Positions 1 to 12,825 of a DNA stretch of 64,000 nt are shown one piece after another (the stretch's first letter is position 1; each line of letters begins with the position of its first letter). The stretch comes from Vitellaria paradoxa (Eukaryota > Streptophyta > Magnoliopsida > Ericales > Sapotaceae), in assembly GCA_019916065.1 (NCBI GenBank), contig CM034242.1, forward strand, positions 9,678,879-9,742,878, read 5' to 3'. The position numbers and the translations under genes were made by a program. The notes beneath the pieces were generated by a model. It was not told the DNA's origin. It saw only the letters and a program-made list of their open reading frames with translations, and did not search any database.

Positions 1-1575
1 AAAAATTCTAGCGTTAGAAAATTCCTTAACTAAGTCGTATTTTGATTAATTAAAAAGTTTGATTTATAAAACTCAATAAAATTTGAATTGTATATGATTT
101 CTTACACTAACTTATAACTGAAATTGTATATATGATATATAAATGTAAAACAAATTCTATTTAAAATCGTACGCACTAGTACAATAGGCTCATCGCATGT
201 ACTCGGTGAGGTCATATAATACGCGAATTTATTACTAATTGTAGGGATACACAAAAGTGAACTGGGCAAGTCAAAAGCCCGATTTAAAAACAATAAGTTG
301 TAAAAATTAGATGCATGAATTATTTTTTAACATTTAGAACCTAAATTCAAACTTTTTGATATAACTCATTCAAATATGTTATCATCTAACCATTTGAATA
401 GTTTGGTCAAAAAAGTGATTAGAAGTTGACAAAAATTTGTAAAAGTTGACAAAAATTAGTAAAACTTGGTAAAATTTTATAAAAGTTGACATAAATTTGT
501 AAAATTTAGAGTTTTTAAATAAAATGCACGGAAACACAAGAATGACCAAATATTGGTTAAAATTTGTAAAAATTTAAAAAATTTTGAAAAAATTTGTCTT
601 TCAATTGCGGTTTAAATGGTAAAACCACAGTATTTTGAAGGTATTTATTAAATTATTACTAATACGAAAAAGTCGTCACATTGAGAAAATGGTCTAACAA
701 CTGTCTAGGGGGTTTGTCAGACAAAATCAATCAAAACTCACTAATTTTTAATAATTTTTTATACTTTTTCTCAAATAAAATTTTACCATGTAACACTTTT
801 ATATCAAATTTTTATAATTTTATTATACTTATTGGTTAAATTTTTACCAATTAAATACTCCCAAGTCATAACATCTGCTATTCAATAATTAGACATCCTT
901 TTAAGGAGGAATTAATTGTACACAAAGCGTCTTGAGATTTAATAACTCTTTTTAAGTGTACTCTCCTCCACGTCTGGTGTTCTACTACTACTCTGCCAGG
1001 ATTTCGGTCCAAGAAGATATTAGTGGATAGACTATCACAATAGTTAAGGTGCGTGTGTTTATAAACCTAAAGTTATAAACTAATTTTGAATTAATTTGTC
1101 AAGACATACTATTAATTCAAACAAAAAAAAAAATCAAAATTGTCAAATCCGGAAACAGATTAAAATACCATGTACCTCGTCCACCCACATTTCTCAAATT
1201 AATCCACAGCCTTGGACTTGGAAGCCTCTGGATTTGATAGCTTTCGCTGGGCCATCGAACCCAAGGAAACAGATTCATTTCGTTCTTACATATTTTAAAA
1301 CTATACTGTGACTCACTGAAGGATTTAAAAAACAAAAATGAAAATATATATATATAGATATATAAAACCGTCTGTCTGTTCACATTTTTCCTAGTCTTGT
1401 GTTGTGTGTGACCTAAACAACTATAAATGTGTGTTATGCACATGTGAACTTCGTATCTGATCAGAAAACCTCTTCTTCGACATTTCTCAATCCCATTGTT
1501 CTTTGAAAACCCTCTAATTCTTCATCTTGTCACAATCCTAGAGTTGGGAAGTTATACTTTTGTGTACGAAGAGAA
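1..1575. other. AT-rich intergenic DNA, no gene seen
   Basis: No coding region is supported here. Positions about 420-600 hold short degenerate repeats of a motif like gttgacaaaaatttgtaaaa, a motif that recurs near 6,900, 11,000, 23,600, 41,400 and 51,850. The last few hundred bases precede the expansin-like pseudogene and may include its old promoter and leader. Confidence 0.6.
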
Positions 1576-2689
1576 ATGGGTTTTGAACCTAAAAGCTCTT
1601 TCTTCTTTGTATCATGGTGTTTTTGCCCGCACTTTGCTCCTCGAAGGACATTTATGTGTCCTTTAGAGCTATCTACTACCGTAGCTCTGACAGCATGGGT
1701 ACTCCATGTATGTATAATATTCTCTTGTTTGTATATCTACATTTGTATTTGTTATATGATCAGAATATTTTATCAAAAAATTTTATCAAATTAATATAAT
1801 AAAGTATATTTTTGTTACACGTCAATCTAATTCTTTCTTTTGTGTTAAAGTAGCAAATTCTTGTATTAAATTGTCTACGTTGATTAATTTATTATGCATG
1901 GTTTAATATTTTTCAATTAGTTGGAGCATGTGAATTTGATAAATTTAGAAGTACGGTTTACAATGGCTCGGTCATTGTAATATTCAATAAATTGTATAGA
2001 GGTGGAATCGGTTACGACGCATGCTATCAGATAATTTTTTTTTTTTTTTTGAAAAAAACCTTTTTAGCGGGAGGAGATTTTAGCGGAAACCCTTACCAAT
2101 TTATTAAAATTTAAAAAAAAGTATAAGAAAGAGAGAGATCTAAAGCTTACCTTCAAAAAGAAAAAAAAGAAAAGTATAGCAAAAGTAATAATGAACTGCT
2201 ATTAGATAATTTAATTTTTGCACTTTCATTCAAATAAAAAGTAAGTACACTTTAAAAAGCATATAGGAAATTAAATAATGAAGTAAAACTAATAAGCTTT
2301 TTTGTAGGAAATCAAATGGAAGATGATTTAGATACAATTATTGTTTGCTTAAGTTGCTGTTATGTATGAATTAGGTTGGGTGCAAGATTCCAGAACTTTG
2401 CAGCAGAGAAGGAATGAAGGTGGTGGTGACGGATCGCAGCGAAGGAGATTGAACAGACTTCATCCTAAATAGCAAGGCTTATGAAAGTATGGCTCGTCGT
2501 CCAAAGGCAGCCTCAAGGTTGATATCTTATGGGGTGGTTGAAGTAGAATGCCAAAGAGTTCCTTGTGAGTACAAAGGTCGCAACCTTGCAGTGAAGGTTC
2601 ATGAGTACTGTAGCTTTCCTGATTATTTGTCCATAATCCTTCTGTACCAATCTGGCAAAAACGACATCACATCAGTTGAACTATGGCAG
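1576..2689 (+). pseudogene. Expansin-like B pseudogene (exons 1-3, no exon 4)
   Basis: Three exons match the intact expansin-like B genes at 33-61 kb. Exon 1 is 1576-1707, exon 2 is 1921-2030 (110 nt, the same length as in the intact genes) and exon 3 is 2375-2689. The signature YGVVEVECQRVPCEY matches GVVGIEYRRVPCEY of the intact copies. Damage is clear. Exon 1 is 10 nt shorter than in the intact genes and its two halves lie in different frames. The exon 2 donor reads AT instead of GT. Exon 3 has an in-frame TGA at 2450-2452 inside the conserved EGDRTDF segment. No fourth exon is visible in the next kilobase. A functional protein is very unlikely. It is the most diverged family member here and lies about 31 kb from the array. 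Confidence 0.9.
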
Positions 2690-4299
2690 GTGGAGTCTAC
2701 TAATCAATTTAATTTAGATTTGTTTATCTTTCCATAAAAATGTAATAAATTGAGATAGTTTAAACACACTTTTTTAGTCCGCTAATGTTCAAAATGTAAA
2801 TATTTATGAGTTATTAAAATCATTTCAAAAATTTTACATGGTTAAAATTGGTAAATAAATAATTTATATTATGTAAATATTTTGATTATATATGTCATTA
2901 TTTTAATTCAATTTTATAACTAAATATTATTAGTTGGGATTTATAGTTAATAATATTTGTAAAGACACGTTACTATAATATTCGAATTATGTGAGATTTA
3001 TTTGTATTTAACTAGATGTTTAGGGAATATATGTCTTATAATTACTCTAAAATTATTAGAGATAAGTTTGATTTACCATTAAAAATATCAAGTAGTGATA
3101 AAATTAAATAATATTATATATCCCAATATACATTTAATGTTAAGTTTATTGTGATGAGGCTAAATTTTACCGATAAATTTTATGTAATGATTGGATTTAG
3201 AAACACGTCCTTATCGAGTCGATTAGGGGTGGCGTTGGATATGAAATTATTAAGAAAATTATATACTGAAGCAAGGATCCAGATTTGCTGAGTTCATAGT
3301 TTCTCAATCCATATCAAAGCTTGCGAATAATGGAGCATCCAATTCGATTATCAGACTAACAATAACATTTATATATTATAAAATTTGTAGTGTGTAAAAT
3401 TTATAATATTATATAAATTTTATATTTGTATAAAATTTATAATATTATATAAAGTTATATCTATATTCGCTTTATCAAGAATGGAATCCAAGTTTACATC
3501 CAATTCATTAACAAGTCTAACTAATTGTGATTAAGTTTTCAACGCTAAGACCATCCATCCTTATTGTAATAATTAGATAAATTTATTTATATTATAAAAA
3601 ATTACGATATCAGATTTCGAAGCTTAGGGGAGAAGGACAGTACATTATACATTAATATAAATACTTATAAAGTGAAGGAAATGTATAGGAATTTTTAAAT
3701 TTTGAATCTATTTTGTGAACTTTTTCATCTAATTTTTTTTTTCTTTTTTTATGTTTAAACTTTTTTGGTGCACAAAACTGACTCTACAAGAATTTTCTAG
3801 AGGGATTTGCAGTGAAGGCATTGGAAGACTGAAGTTTTGAGCAAATTTAGTGATTTGTTTTGATCTGGCTTTTTATTTTTCTTATTCCCTTATTTTTTTG
3901 TGAGCTTGTCAATTCATGACAAAAAGAGAAAGTAGAAAATTTCAAATTTGTAATTTTATTTTAATATTTTGTAGTCCTGTGAATTTAGAACTTGAATTTG
4001 AAATTTGAACTTGAATATTATACTATAGATAATGTTGTTTTAAAATTTTTGTCATATTTGGGCATTTTCAAAAAAAAAAAAAAAAATTGTTATATGATAC
4101 TTTGATGTGTTTGTTCAAGTGTTGTAAATTTAGTTTGAAATTTAATTTAAAATTTGATATAGAATTGCCAAGAGAGATATTGTAAGGTTTTATAATGACA
4201 AATTCATACAAAATCTTAAATTAAATATGGTAAATTTGTATGTTTCTTAATTTGAAGAGAAAAGTGTATTCCAAATCCAAAATATCAGCAAGTTACCAA
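2690..4299. other. AT-rich intergenic DNA with a dispersed repeat
   Basis: No gene is seen. Positions about 2869-3125 form a repeat shared with 16237-16495 (listed separately). The rest is AT-rich with small internal repeats around 3370-3450. Confidence 0.55.
2869..3125 (+). repeat. Dispersed repeat, copy 1 (second copy at 16237)
   Basis: This segment and 16237-16495 share long matching stretches, for example tattattagttgggattta, taactagatgtt and aattattagagata, in the same order with scattered differences. Length is about 255 bp. No coding capacity and no clear terminal repeats were seen, so the class is unknown; it could be a MITE or an LTR fragment. Confidence 0.75.
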
Positions 4300-5150
4300 A
4301 AGGAGAAAAAATTACAATCCAAGTCTAAATAGCAGGAAAGAAGAAGATTGTACAAATTAAAGCACGCAGTATGCATGGTAGGCAGATCACATAAAGTGCA
4401 CGGCTGCGTCACATTAGCGCTAGGAGACCACAGGATGCCCAAGGTTTTGCCCGTATTGATTTCTGGCCTAGAACGAATTCTAGTAGACCCTACAGGCTGG
4501 GCACAGGCAACCTGAGGAGTCGAGGCATCTTTACAAGTAAGGCGTTATGAGCTCAAAAGATTGACTTGTCGAAGATCTTGAAAATTTTCTTTCCGTTTAG
4601 GAAAATTGTTATCTTGAAAATTCTGATTCTGTTTAGAAAATCTATTTTTAGAAAATCTATTTATATATTTGCGTCTTAGTTGAAATAGGACTTTGTAACT
4701 CTATATATATGTACCTAGTATTAATGGATAACATACACACTTGGGGGACATAATATAGAGGTTTAGGGAGAGGGTTTTTATTTGTGAGAGTTTAACGATC
4801 TTTCTTTTTTTTTTTTTCATTTTTCTGAGTGAATCAAAAAATTCATTTGTTAGAGTTTGTCGAGTGAATTGAGTAAGAGTGATGAAAGAATTTGTGAGAG
4901 TGAATTGTAGGGAATTTGAGTAAAATTTTATAACCTGTTGATAATGGAATTGTGTTATTGCTTGATTCAAAATTTTCATAAATATAACCTATAAATGACT
5001 GTTCTACTAATATATATACTAATAAAATGACTCGTATATTATTGTGATTTTTTGTAATATATTTAAGTTTATGTATAAAAATAAATATATATAAAGTACA
5101 AATAATATTTTGTCTAAGGTTTGAGTTATCCAGACCAACTTCCAATTTGT
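4300..5150 (+). mobile_element. Possible LTR remnant
   Basis: The stretch 4370-4560 is less AT-rich than its surroundings. It is followed by a TATA-like segment (ctctatatatatgtacc near 4700) and a run of gtgagag/gagtgaattg motifs (4790-4920), a texture often seen in plant LTRs and their leaders. I could not define TG...CA ends, a primer-binding site or a partner LTR, so this is only a candidate. Unsupported short ORFs overlap it. Confidence 0.25.
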
Positions 5151-7100
5151 AGGTAGAGTTTTGCTATCTAACTGATAATTGGGATTGTACGATTGTAGTA
5201 TTAGTATTTAATTATAATTCGTTTTGCTTTAGATACAGTGATTAGTTTTGATATTAACTTATGATTGATCAAGCTCATGTATAATTGGATATGATTAGCT
5301 TAAGTCCCTAGTTGTGATATTTTCTCGAGTGTGACAATATCAGTCAGTTGACAAATAGAAGAGTAATTTAGTGCTGGACATGCATTACAATGCACTAAAC
5401 TAACCAGCAAATTATATATATACATATACATTGTAATAAATTTATCTCTTTCAGATCACCATCTAGTACTCAAAGCATTCGTAGTGGATACGCTAAACAC
5501 ATACTATGTTGTTTTACATTATAAAAGTGCAAAAATTGAGAAAAACTGCTTCGACTCTTATAAAATTTCACTATTTATCAGTTTTGTTGCAATGTTACTC
5601 CAAATATTGCAATATGTTCAAAATGGAGCATTCGTTACTTTTGTATAGACTAATTAACTATATAACTGTATAGCTTAACTTATAAAGCACTTTTTAAATC
5701 TTGTTTTTTATATATATCTTATATAACTGTATAGCTTAACTTATAAAGCACTTTTTAAATCTTGTTTTTTATATATATTGTTTGATGTACATAAAGGGTA
5801 TGCTCTTTAAACATTGTAACTCATTTTCTTGTTAATTCAACTCTATTTTTCCTACCAAAAAAAAAAAAAATAAACATTTGAAGTAAATATTGTAACTCTC
5901 TCTTCCCTCTCTCTCCACTCACAATTTTTTAGCACTTTTCTTATCCTCCTTCCACACCCCTCTATTTTCCTATACTCCTTCTCTGTCCCCATCACTTTTA
6001 CGAAATATTTATATTTTTTAACAAAATATAGAAAGTATTAGAAAATATATTTTCTTAGTTGTATTATTTCAATAATTAAATTATTTTTTAATATTTTAAT
6101 CTTTGTCTACCACTTTCTTTTAGTGCATTATTTTATTTTAAATAAACACCACAACGTAATTTATTATTATACTATTACTTTTATATTTTTATAATATAAA
6201 TTTATATATTATTGCAAATGAATAAAAAAATTGGAAATATGATTATTTAATATTTAGAGTTTGTGTTTAGAGAAATTGATATAAAGGATTATGAGATAGA
6301 GAGTCTGTTAAAAAAAAAGGGTATTTTTCACATGCTTTTAACAATTTTGTAAAAGAAATTTATATGAATGATCTAACCATATAAATTCAAAACAAATATG
6401 GAAACAACATGAGCCCAGAAAAAGGTCAATTATTCGGGAGTTAAATTCAAAGTTGTCCACGGCCCTATGAAAGAGAAATGTCTCGTGCAACCTGATTAAA
6501 AAGACAAGCTAATGGCCTTCTTTCGGAGGCATAGCTATAATTTAAAAACTTATTTTTACATAATAATTTTAATTTAATTCCTGAAATAATTTTAAATAGA
6601 TCACTAAAAAAAGAGGATTTTATTGTTGAAAAAATTATTCTTAGTCCAAATTTTATCATTCAAGATATACTAAAGAGTATTTTGATTAATGATAAGATAT
6701 TATAAAATATTTTGGTATATTTAGTCAGCACTAAGTCGTACTCTTTTTATAGTTGATGTTGCAGGCTCAAACACAATGAAGTCTCTGAGCATTCGATTGG
6801 CCTAGCTGGGCGAGAAATTTACTTTCTATTTGTTTTTTTTTTTAGTTATTTTCTTTAACTTTTCACAACTTTTGGAAAAAAAAAAGTTGATAATTAAAAA
6901 CATTTATACATTTAGTAAAAACTTGTAAAATGTAGAGAGGGAATTAGAAAAAAGTTAGAAAAACATAACAATTTTGTGTATGGTAACTTTTTTGTTTTTT
7001 TATGCGTTTAATAAAATATTTAACTTTTAACTAAAGTTTTAAAAAAATTGTCAATTTGCCAAGCAACCCCTCGTATTTCACTGGCACGCAATTAAAAGCT
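5151..7100. other. AT-rich intergenic DNA upstream of the ankyrin cluster
   Basis: No gene is supported. It contains a nearly perfect 61-bp tandem duplication (5661-5780), CT-rich tracts near 5896-5990, and many short A/T runs. Confidence 0.6.
5661..5780. repeat. 61-bp period tandem duplication (2 copies)
   Basis: The segment beginning tataactgtatagcttaac at 5661 is repeated from 5722 with essentially no differences over about 58 bp. Two copies only, AT-rich, non-coding. The near identity implies a recent duplication. Confidence 0.9.
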
Positions 7101-7106
7101 GGTGCT

Positions 7107-7114
7107 TATAAATA
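7107..7114 (+). promoter_or_regulatory. TATA box of ankyrin pseudogene 1
   Basis: TATAAATA lies 67 bp before the ATG at 7181, in a context (gctTATAAATAAA...gatc.cct) also found before the second ankyrin gene at 11719. Conservation of this promoter block between the two copies supports a real ancestral core promoter. Confidence 0.65.
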
Positions 7115-7180
7115 AAAGCTGATCGCCTAGCTCCCCTCCATCTAAGGGAATCATCACTAATCAGACACAAAAAAGGATAT

Positions 7181-8340
7181 ATGGATCCCAATTTGATGGA
7201 GGCTACTCGAGCGGGGAATATCAATGGCTTGTACGAAACCATAACGAAGAACCCTACTATTCTGAAAGAGATTGACGAAATCCCATTCGTCAACACTTCA
7301 TTGCACAAAGCAGCCTCTGCTGGACAAACCCATTTGCCATTCAGATGATCAGCCTAGGGCCTTCATTCGGGAGGAAGTTGAACCCAGACGGTCTCAGCCC
7401 ATGCTCGATACAATCACAATATAAATGGATCAAACGATTATGCATATGTGGCTTCGGTTATCATATTTTCAGAACTTCCTTAAATATCTAGAGAGAATGA
7501 GGATAAAGGAAAGTAAATCAGACTTGTTAATTTTTGAATGACAAACCAATATTGACACCTACCACATATTATTCGTCAAACTAACTAATCTTTAGATAAG
7601 GAAAATAGACTTAATTTATTAATATTTTACGAGCAGAATGAAATTAACCAGTACTTGATGTATAACAAATCACGACAAGCCAAATCTATTACTATATATC
7701 ACGATAAAATCACAAAGTAAGTGGATTGCGATTACAAGTAAAAACCAAATAATAATCGAACAAAATCAACAACTCTTCGAACATAAAAAAGAAAAATCTT
7801 GAGTGTTGGAGATTTGCGTGTTGCGTTGAGATTATTTTTATTGTATTCTTCATTAATTTATAGGCAGTAACTTCCAATAATTGATAATGTTGAAGAAAAA
7901 ACAATTATAAATTTAGAAATAAAATTTAATAAAATAAATAGAGAAAAGAAAAGGCAAAGATGGAAATGGAGGGCCCCTCCACTGGGGTGCCAAAAAATAA
8001 AAAATAAAACCTTCATCGCTTGCCAAAAAAGAAAGACTTTACAGCAAGAGACATCAATATTAGTGCATAAACCAACAAGAAGACTCTACAGCAAAAGATA
8101 GTGGCTGTTCTAATCGTACTAGTGCGCAAAGCTGCTTTGTGAAAGCCAACTTACAAAAGTGTTTGCATCTATGCTTTGGAGCCAAGTATACTTAACAATC
8201 GAGATGCGCAATGCGGTGTTGATAGTGGCTGTTCTAATTGTAACTGCTTCATTTCAGGCAAAATTTAGCCCACCAGACAGCAAAGGTAGCGGCTTGAAAA
8301 ATGACAACAATAATTCAATCAGCCCAACACAATGACAACA
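7181..8340 (+). pseudogene. Ankyrin-PGG gene copy 1, decayed
   Basis: The 5' part (7181-7345) encodes a start very like the ankyrin gene at 11805: MDPNLMEATRAGNINGLYE, then IPFVNTSLHKAASAGQT, the first ankyrin helix pair. One base is then lost and the frame ends quickly at a TGA near 7346. The text stays recognisable to about 7410 (LNPDGLSP, in the original frame). About 800 bp on, 8200-8330 encodes a PGG-type membrane segment (EMRNAVLIVAVLIVTASFQA, then FSPPDS), the remnant of the 3' exon. The intervening 7860-8100 block is repeated near 13440-13650, so a whole gene unit was duplicated. It cannot make a full protein. Intact relatives are ankyrin proteins with C-terminal membrane spans, such as the BDA1/ACD6 group. 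Confidence 0.85.
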
Positions 8341-9800
8341 TCTTTGTCTTCAATGTCTCCGACGAAACAACGTATTATTTCATAAAACTGGCAGACAATG
8401 ATACTTTTTGCTGAATACAATACTCCATTAATATTGACCCATAAAGATTATAAGAATGTTAAGTGATTAGATTTTATAATTACAGAAAATTAATTAAGTA
8501 ATTCTTTGGCAAGTAGCTAATGGAGACTGTTGCACAATTTAAATAAACCCAATCCCATCCAATCCAGAATGTTTGTGTCAATTGTGTACGTCATGCGTGG
8601 CCCGACTCGTTGCACTTCACTTTCCCAGACAAACAGATGGTGAATTTCGTGAAAAAGGAAGTTCATTAGTCGATTGCAGAGAAATTATGTTAAAGATTAA
8701 TATTAGGGTATTCTTACATTTGTTGTGTGAAGAGTTGGTGAAACTAACTTTTGAAAATGAAATAGACCTAACACCACTAATACTATTATCAGAACTCAGG
8801 TTTATTTCCAATCTCAATCTATCGAAAGAAACAAGTTGTTACTCCCTTCAACCCAAGATCCGATGTGTAAAAGAAGATATTATTTAGGTGTTCCCACATC
8901 AGTTGTAGAAGAAATTGGTGGTCAGTATAATATAAGTGAGCTCATGTTTACTATCAATCCCTGCCCATTGAAAGAAATGAGTTGTCGCTCCCTTCGACTC
9001 AAGACATAATATGTAAACTAAGAGATTGTTAGAGTGTTCCCACGTTGGTTGCCTTTGACCTAAGGCCAAATATGTAAAGGGAGTGTTCCGCATCGATTGT
9101 GGAAGGAATTGGTGGTTAGTATATAAGTATGAGGACAAGTCTCTCTCCATAAGTTAATTTTTGGTGTGGAGATAACTCCAAGACCACTCAGCAATCAAAC
9201 TCAAGCAATCGTAAGAAATGGGTTTTCACTTCTTTGGACTCAAAACTCAATGTGTGAAAGGGGAGACTGTTAAGATATTCTCACATCAATTTTATATACA
9301 AGTGTGAGGAAAAGAGTCATGCTATGAATTAATTTTTAGAGTTGAAATACCCAACAATTAAGAGTCGCAAGGTTAGAGGTAAGATAGATCAAATACCACC
9401 GAACAATTCAATTAAGATTCGCTAAGGGAAAGAAATTTGAGATGTTGATGACAAAGATTCTTCTGCGAATAATAGAAACGGAAAAAAAAAAAAAAGTCTC
9501 GCTAATCAAAACCTTACACACTAAGTTAAGGCGGGCTCCCCAAGTCTGATGACAAAGATTCTAAGAACAGAAACGAATTGGACACCAAAGAAAAAAAAAA
9601 AAAGCGCTATTCTAATCAAAACCTTACGCACCAAGTTAAGGTGGTCTCCGCGAGTCAAGTACGTCTTTAACCAAAGGAAAAAAAAAAAAAAAAACCCGAC
9701 ACCCCAACTTTAACTAATCAAAAGCCTGTCAAGTTACTTACCAAATAAAAAAAAAAAAAGCCTGTCAAGTTCGTCTCTAAAAGCATTTACAAATCAAAAG
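8341..9800. repeat. Diverged repeated segments, no gene
   Basis: From about 8850 to 9350 the text returns several times to variants of 'tgttcccacatcagttgtag..gaattggtggt' followed by 'agtataagtgtgagga'. This is the style of a degraded LTR or other repeat present in several partial copies. From 9504 to 9650 a second repeat of period about 110 bp appears (aatcaaaaccttac...aagttaaggygg), separated by long A runs. An open frame at 8573-8887 has no recognisable domain and I do not regard it as a gene. Confidence 0.5.
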
Positions 9801-11690
9801 GCACCCAGACCCCAAGTCCCTAAAAATCTCGAGGCTGACGAGGAAAGCGCGGTTGGTGAGGAAGGACAGCGCGAGAACGATTGTTATTTTCTTTTCATGT
9901 AATATCTTCCAAACGTAGAACGAGCCTCAATTCATGGTTTGTCTAATAAAAATAAGGATTTTTATATCTAAGAATAGTCCCACGTATAGGGTATACGTCA
10001 TTTTTTTGAGAAGGGTGAAATAATTAATTAATTGGACAACGGGTCCCTTACCTGGCTTTTTTTTTTTTTTAATGTGGGAAATTACCATCACAAACATGTA
10101 TGCAAAAGCTATAAACCTCAATTAACATTGTTTATACACAAATTAACATGTATATATGTATTCATGCAATCCCATACAGCCACGTACCGTGGCTAGCTAG
10201 AGAACATATCACTTTAATTTGTGATGATCGTACTCAGTTTCTGCCTTTTGTTTCTTTGAGCTAGAGGCGAATAAGCGCGTACTTAAAATTTAAGGAACTT
10301 TATTTTAACAAAATTTTCTAACTTTGTCGAATTTGGTTTTATTGCTGTCTTATATATTTATGTTATTATATAATAAAGCAAATATTAGAGATAACAGGGA
10401 GTCCTTAACATTTATAAAATTTTATTTTGGTGAAATCTTTTTTCTTCTTTCTATGATACCTTTAAACTTTCTATTCTATAATTACGTACAACTTAATTGT
10501 ATTAAAAAATAATTTTTAAAGCAATTTTACCTATTTATATTTTTATTTTTTTAAAACTCTTAAACTACCGGCTATTTTTTTTAACTTTTTATAAATGCTA
10601 TGTAATTAATTATTGTCTATTTAAATGATATTTAATTAGAGTTTTATAGGGTTTTTGAGAAAGAGAAAAAAAAAAGAAAAGAACAATGTGAAAAAGGTTT
10701 TTCCAAGATTTTTTTTCTCCATGTTTACAATATTTACTTCATTGTTAGAAGTTCCGATAGATAAGTGGATATACTAATCCAAAGAACGTAGATAATTGCC
10801 AAATTACATAAAGGTTTTTGTACGTTTGTTTTTCAATTTTTTTTTTTTTTTTTTTGGCATATATTTGTCATTGTCTAGGATTAATAATTCGAATTCTACG
10901 TACGTAATATTGATCACTTCTTTATGTTATTTAGTTTTGTGATTGTATATTAGTACTCTTCCAGCATGTTTGGCATTTTAATTTTTTTTAATTTTTCATA
11001 ATTTTTGGCAAAGAGTTGATAATTGGAAACTTTTATGCATTGGGTAAAAACTTACAAAAGCTATCAAAAATTAAAAGAAGTTAGAAAAAGTTTGTGGTTT
11101 TCTGCGCAATAATTTTTGTATTCATTTTGTAAAATACTGGCAATAATATGTGTTTATGGGACTCTAAACAAAATTAGTATTAAGTTCTTTATATAGTTGA
11201 AACTTTGGATAAAAAGTTCAAATAAAAAAAATTATGATAATTTATAGGTTTTAATTTTTTTTCAAAACTTTAGACCCTACCAATTACTACATGTGTTTTA
11301 GTCTCTCTCTCCCTCTCCAATTAATTTTTGATAAGTACTATAATAGAAAATATAAAATATGATACTTTAATTTGGAAGGTTCAAATTTCTATTAATCATA
11401 ACTGGGTGAAATTTAAATTTGTAGTTTTTATTTACATATGATCTCCACTCTTTAATATAGTAAAATTTAAAATGTCCAGTCCGTTTTGTCAGTAAATGAT
11501 AGTGGGATCTATTAAAATAAAAATTAAGTAAAAAATTAAAATTATAAAAATGATCTCAATCGTTAAATGAAAAAATAATTTTTAATCATTAAATTTTAGT
11601 TAACGAGGGAAGCATTTTAAAAAATTGCAGTCAACTAGGTGTGACTTTGATGGAGAAAATTTTAAAAATTTAACAATCTGCTAAACCGAC
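9801..11690. other. AT-rich intergenic DNA upstream of ankyrin gene 2
   Basis: No gene is supported. It holds poly-T tracts (10054-10070, 10838-10855) and, at 10980-11110, another copy of the dispersed 'gttgataattggaaac' type AT repeat also seen near 6880. Confidence 0.55.
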
Positions 11691-11718
11691 CTTCGCACTC
11701 CACTGACACGCGCTGGCT

Positions 11719-11726
11719 TATAAATA
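11719..11726 (+). promoter_or_regulatory. TATA box of ankyrin gene 2
   Basis: TATAAATA lies 79 bp upstream of the ATG at 11805, inside a block (cactgacacgcg ... gatcacctgcctcc) that is also present before pseudogene copy 1 at 7081-7145. Spacing is consistent with a plant core promoter and a leader of about 45-50 nt. Confidence 0.7.
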
Positions 11727-11804
11727 AAGCGCGATCACCTGCCTCCACTCCATCCAAGTTTCCAACGAACAGAATCATCATCACTAATCGGACACTAAAA
11801 ATAT

Positions 11805-12308
11805 ATGGATGCTTTAATGCAGGCGGCCCGAGTAGGGAATATCAATGGCTTGTACGAAGCCATAAAGAACAACCCTACTGTTTTGAAAGAGATTGAGGAA
11901 ATCCCATTCGTCAACACTCCATTGCACGAAGCAGCCTCAGCGGGACAAACCAATTTCGCCACAGTGATGATCGACCTAGCGCCATCATTCGCCAGGAAGT
12001 TGAACCCAGACTGTCTCAGCCCCCTGGACCTGGCTGTGATCAACAATCACTACGACACCGTGAAAAGGCTCGTGACCTTCGACAGGGAGCTCGTCCGTGT
12101 CAAAGGGAAGGAGAGACTGACTCCGCTGCATCACGCTGCCGCATCGGATGACAAGATCGGATGCTTGATTGAGCTCATGCTCGCTTGCCCGGCATCCATC
12201 AGGGACTTGACAATTCGTGGTGAGACCGCACTGCACATTGCTATGAAAAGCTCTAGCGCTGAAGCTTTTAAAATCCTCTTCGAATGGATCCGGAGAGCTG
12301 GTGACTGA
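11805..12308 (+). CDS. Ankyrin-repeat protein, BDA1-like N-terminal exon (probably truncated)
   Basis: The 167-residue frame starts MDALMQAARVGNINGLYEAI and contains four ankyrin-type repeats: TPLHEAASAGQTNFATVMI (about residues 38-56), SPLDLAVINNHYDTVKRLV (72-90), TPLHHAAASDDKIGCLIEL (106-124) and TALHIAMKSSSAEAFKILF (141-159). This is the N-terminal half of plant ankyrin proteins whose second exon carries PGG membrane spans. The frame meets TGA at 12306-12308 where relatives continue. In-frame text beyond it (QLLRKKDADDNSA) still looks like the family, so the stop is probably a mutation. A frame change near 12350 would restore the next repeat. Candidate 3' exons lie at 12826 (broken) and 14238 (intact). 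It may be expressed as a short ankyrin-only protein or be an early pseudogene. Confidence 0.75.
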   Translation: MDALMQAARVGNINGLYEAIKNNPTVLKEIEEIPFVNTPLHEAASAGQTNFATVMIDLAPSFARKLNPDCLSPLDLAVINNHYDTVKRLVTFDRELVRVKGKERLTPLHHAAASDDKIGCLIELMLACPASIRDLTIRGETALHIAMKSSSAEAFKILFEWIRRAGD

Positions 12309-12825
12309 CAGCTGCTTCGGAAGAAAGACGCCGACGACAACTCTGCGGAAGCCTACCATCAGCAGCAGCATCAGCCGCCCCAGGCACGCATTCTATCCTT
12401 TAATTTTGTCTCAAGTACAATATATAGTAGCTAACAAACCCTATTTAAGATCAGTTTTCTGGTTATCTAGGTCTGTGCCAGATCGAACCTAGCTACTTTT
12501 TTGTTGAGACAAAAATATTTTAGTACAGAGAGCCAACCAGAAATATCAAAGAAGGCAACCAATCCAACCCGATCTTGATATGATCGGTTTGGACAGTGTA
12601 ATAATGCAGTTGATGGAATTGTTTACCGGGAGAGAGAGGATCTAATTTTTTCGATTAATCATTAAATCTTTGCCGTTTATAAAGATAGAATTTAATTAGG
12701 AAACTACTTCACAATTTTTTTTGGGGGTTAATAATGACCTTTTAAATAAATCTTTATCAAATTCGAATTGATCACTTTAATTAAAAAACTTATTATAAGA
12801 ATTATTAATTAATTAATTAATTCCA
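12309..12825 (+). other. Decayed end of the ankyrin exon and its intron
   Basis: About 12309-12390 still resembles coding sequence after the stop. From about 12640 to 12825 the text matches 14050-14237 (for example atcactttaattaa and ttaattccaacag), showing that the intron preceding the PGG exon was duplicated together with the exon. Confidence 0.6.

Noticed and set aside
4843..5145. 100-residue minus-strand frame
   Set aside because: Composition is that of AT-rich DNA with no domain; it overlaps a possible LTR remnant.
8573..8887. 104-residue plus-strand frame
   Set aside because: No motif or homologue recognised, set in degraded repeat DNA, without a promoter or splice context.
8850..9350. 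Possible Cassandra-type element with 5S rRNA
   Set aside because: I looked for the 5S-like promoter and core sequence and did not see it; only degraded LTR-like text is present.
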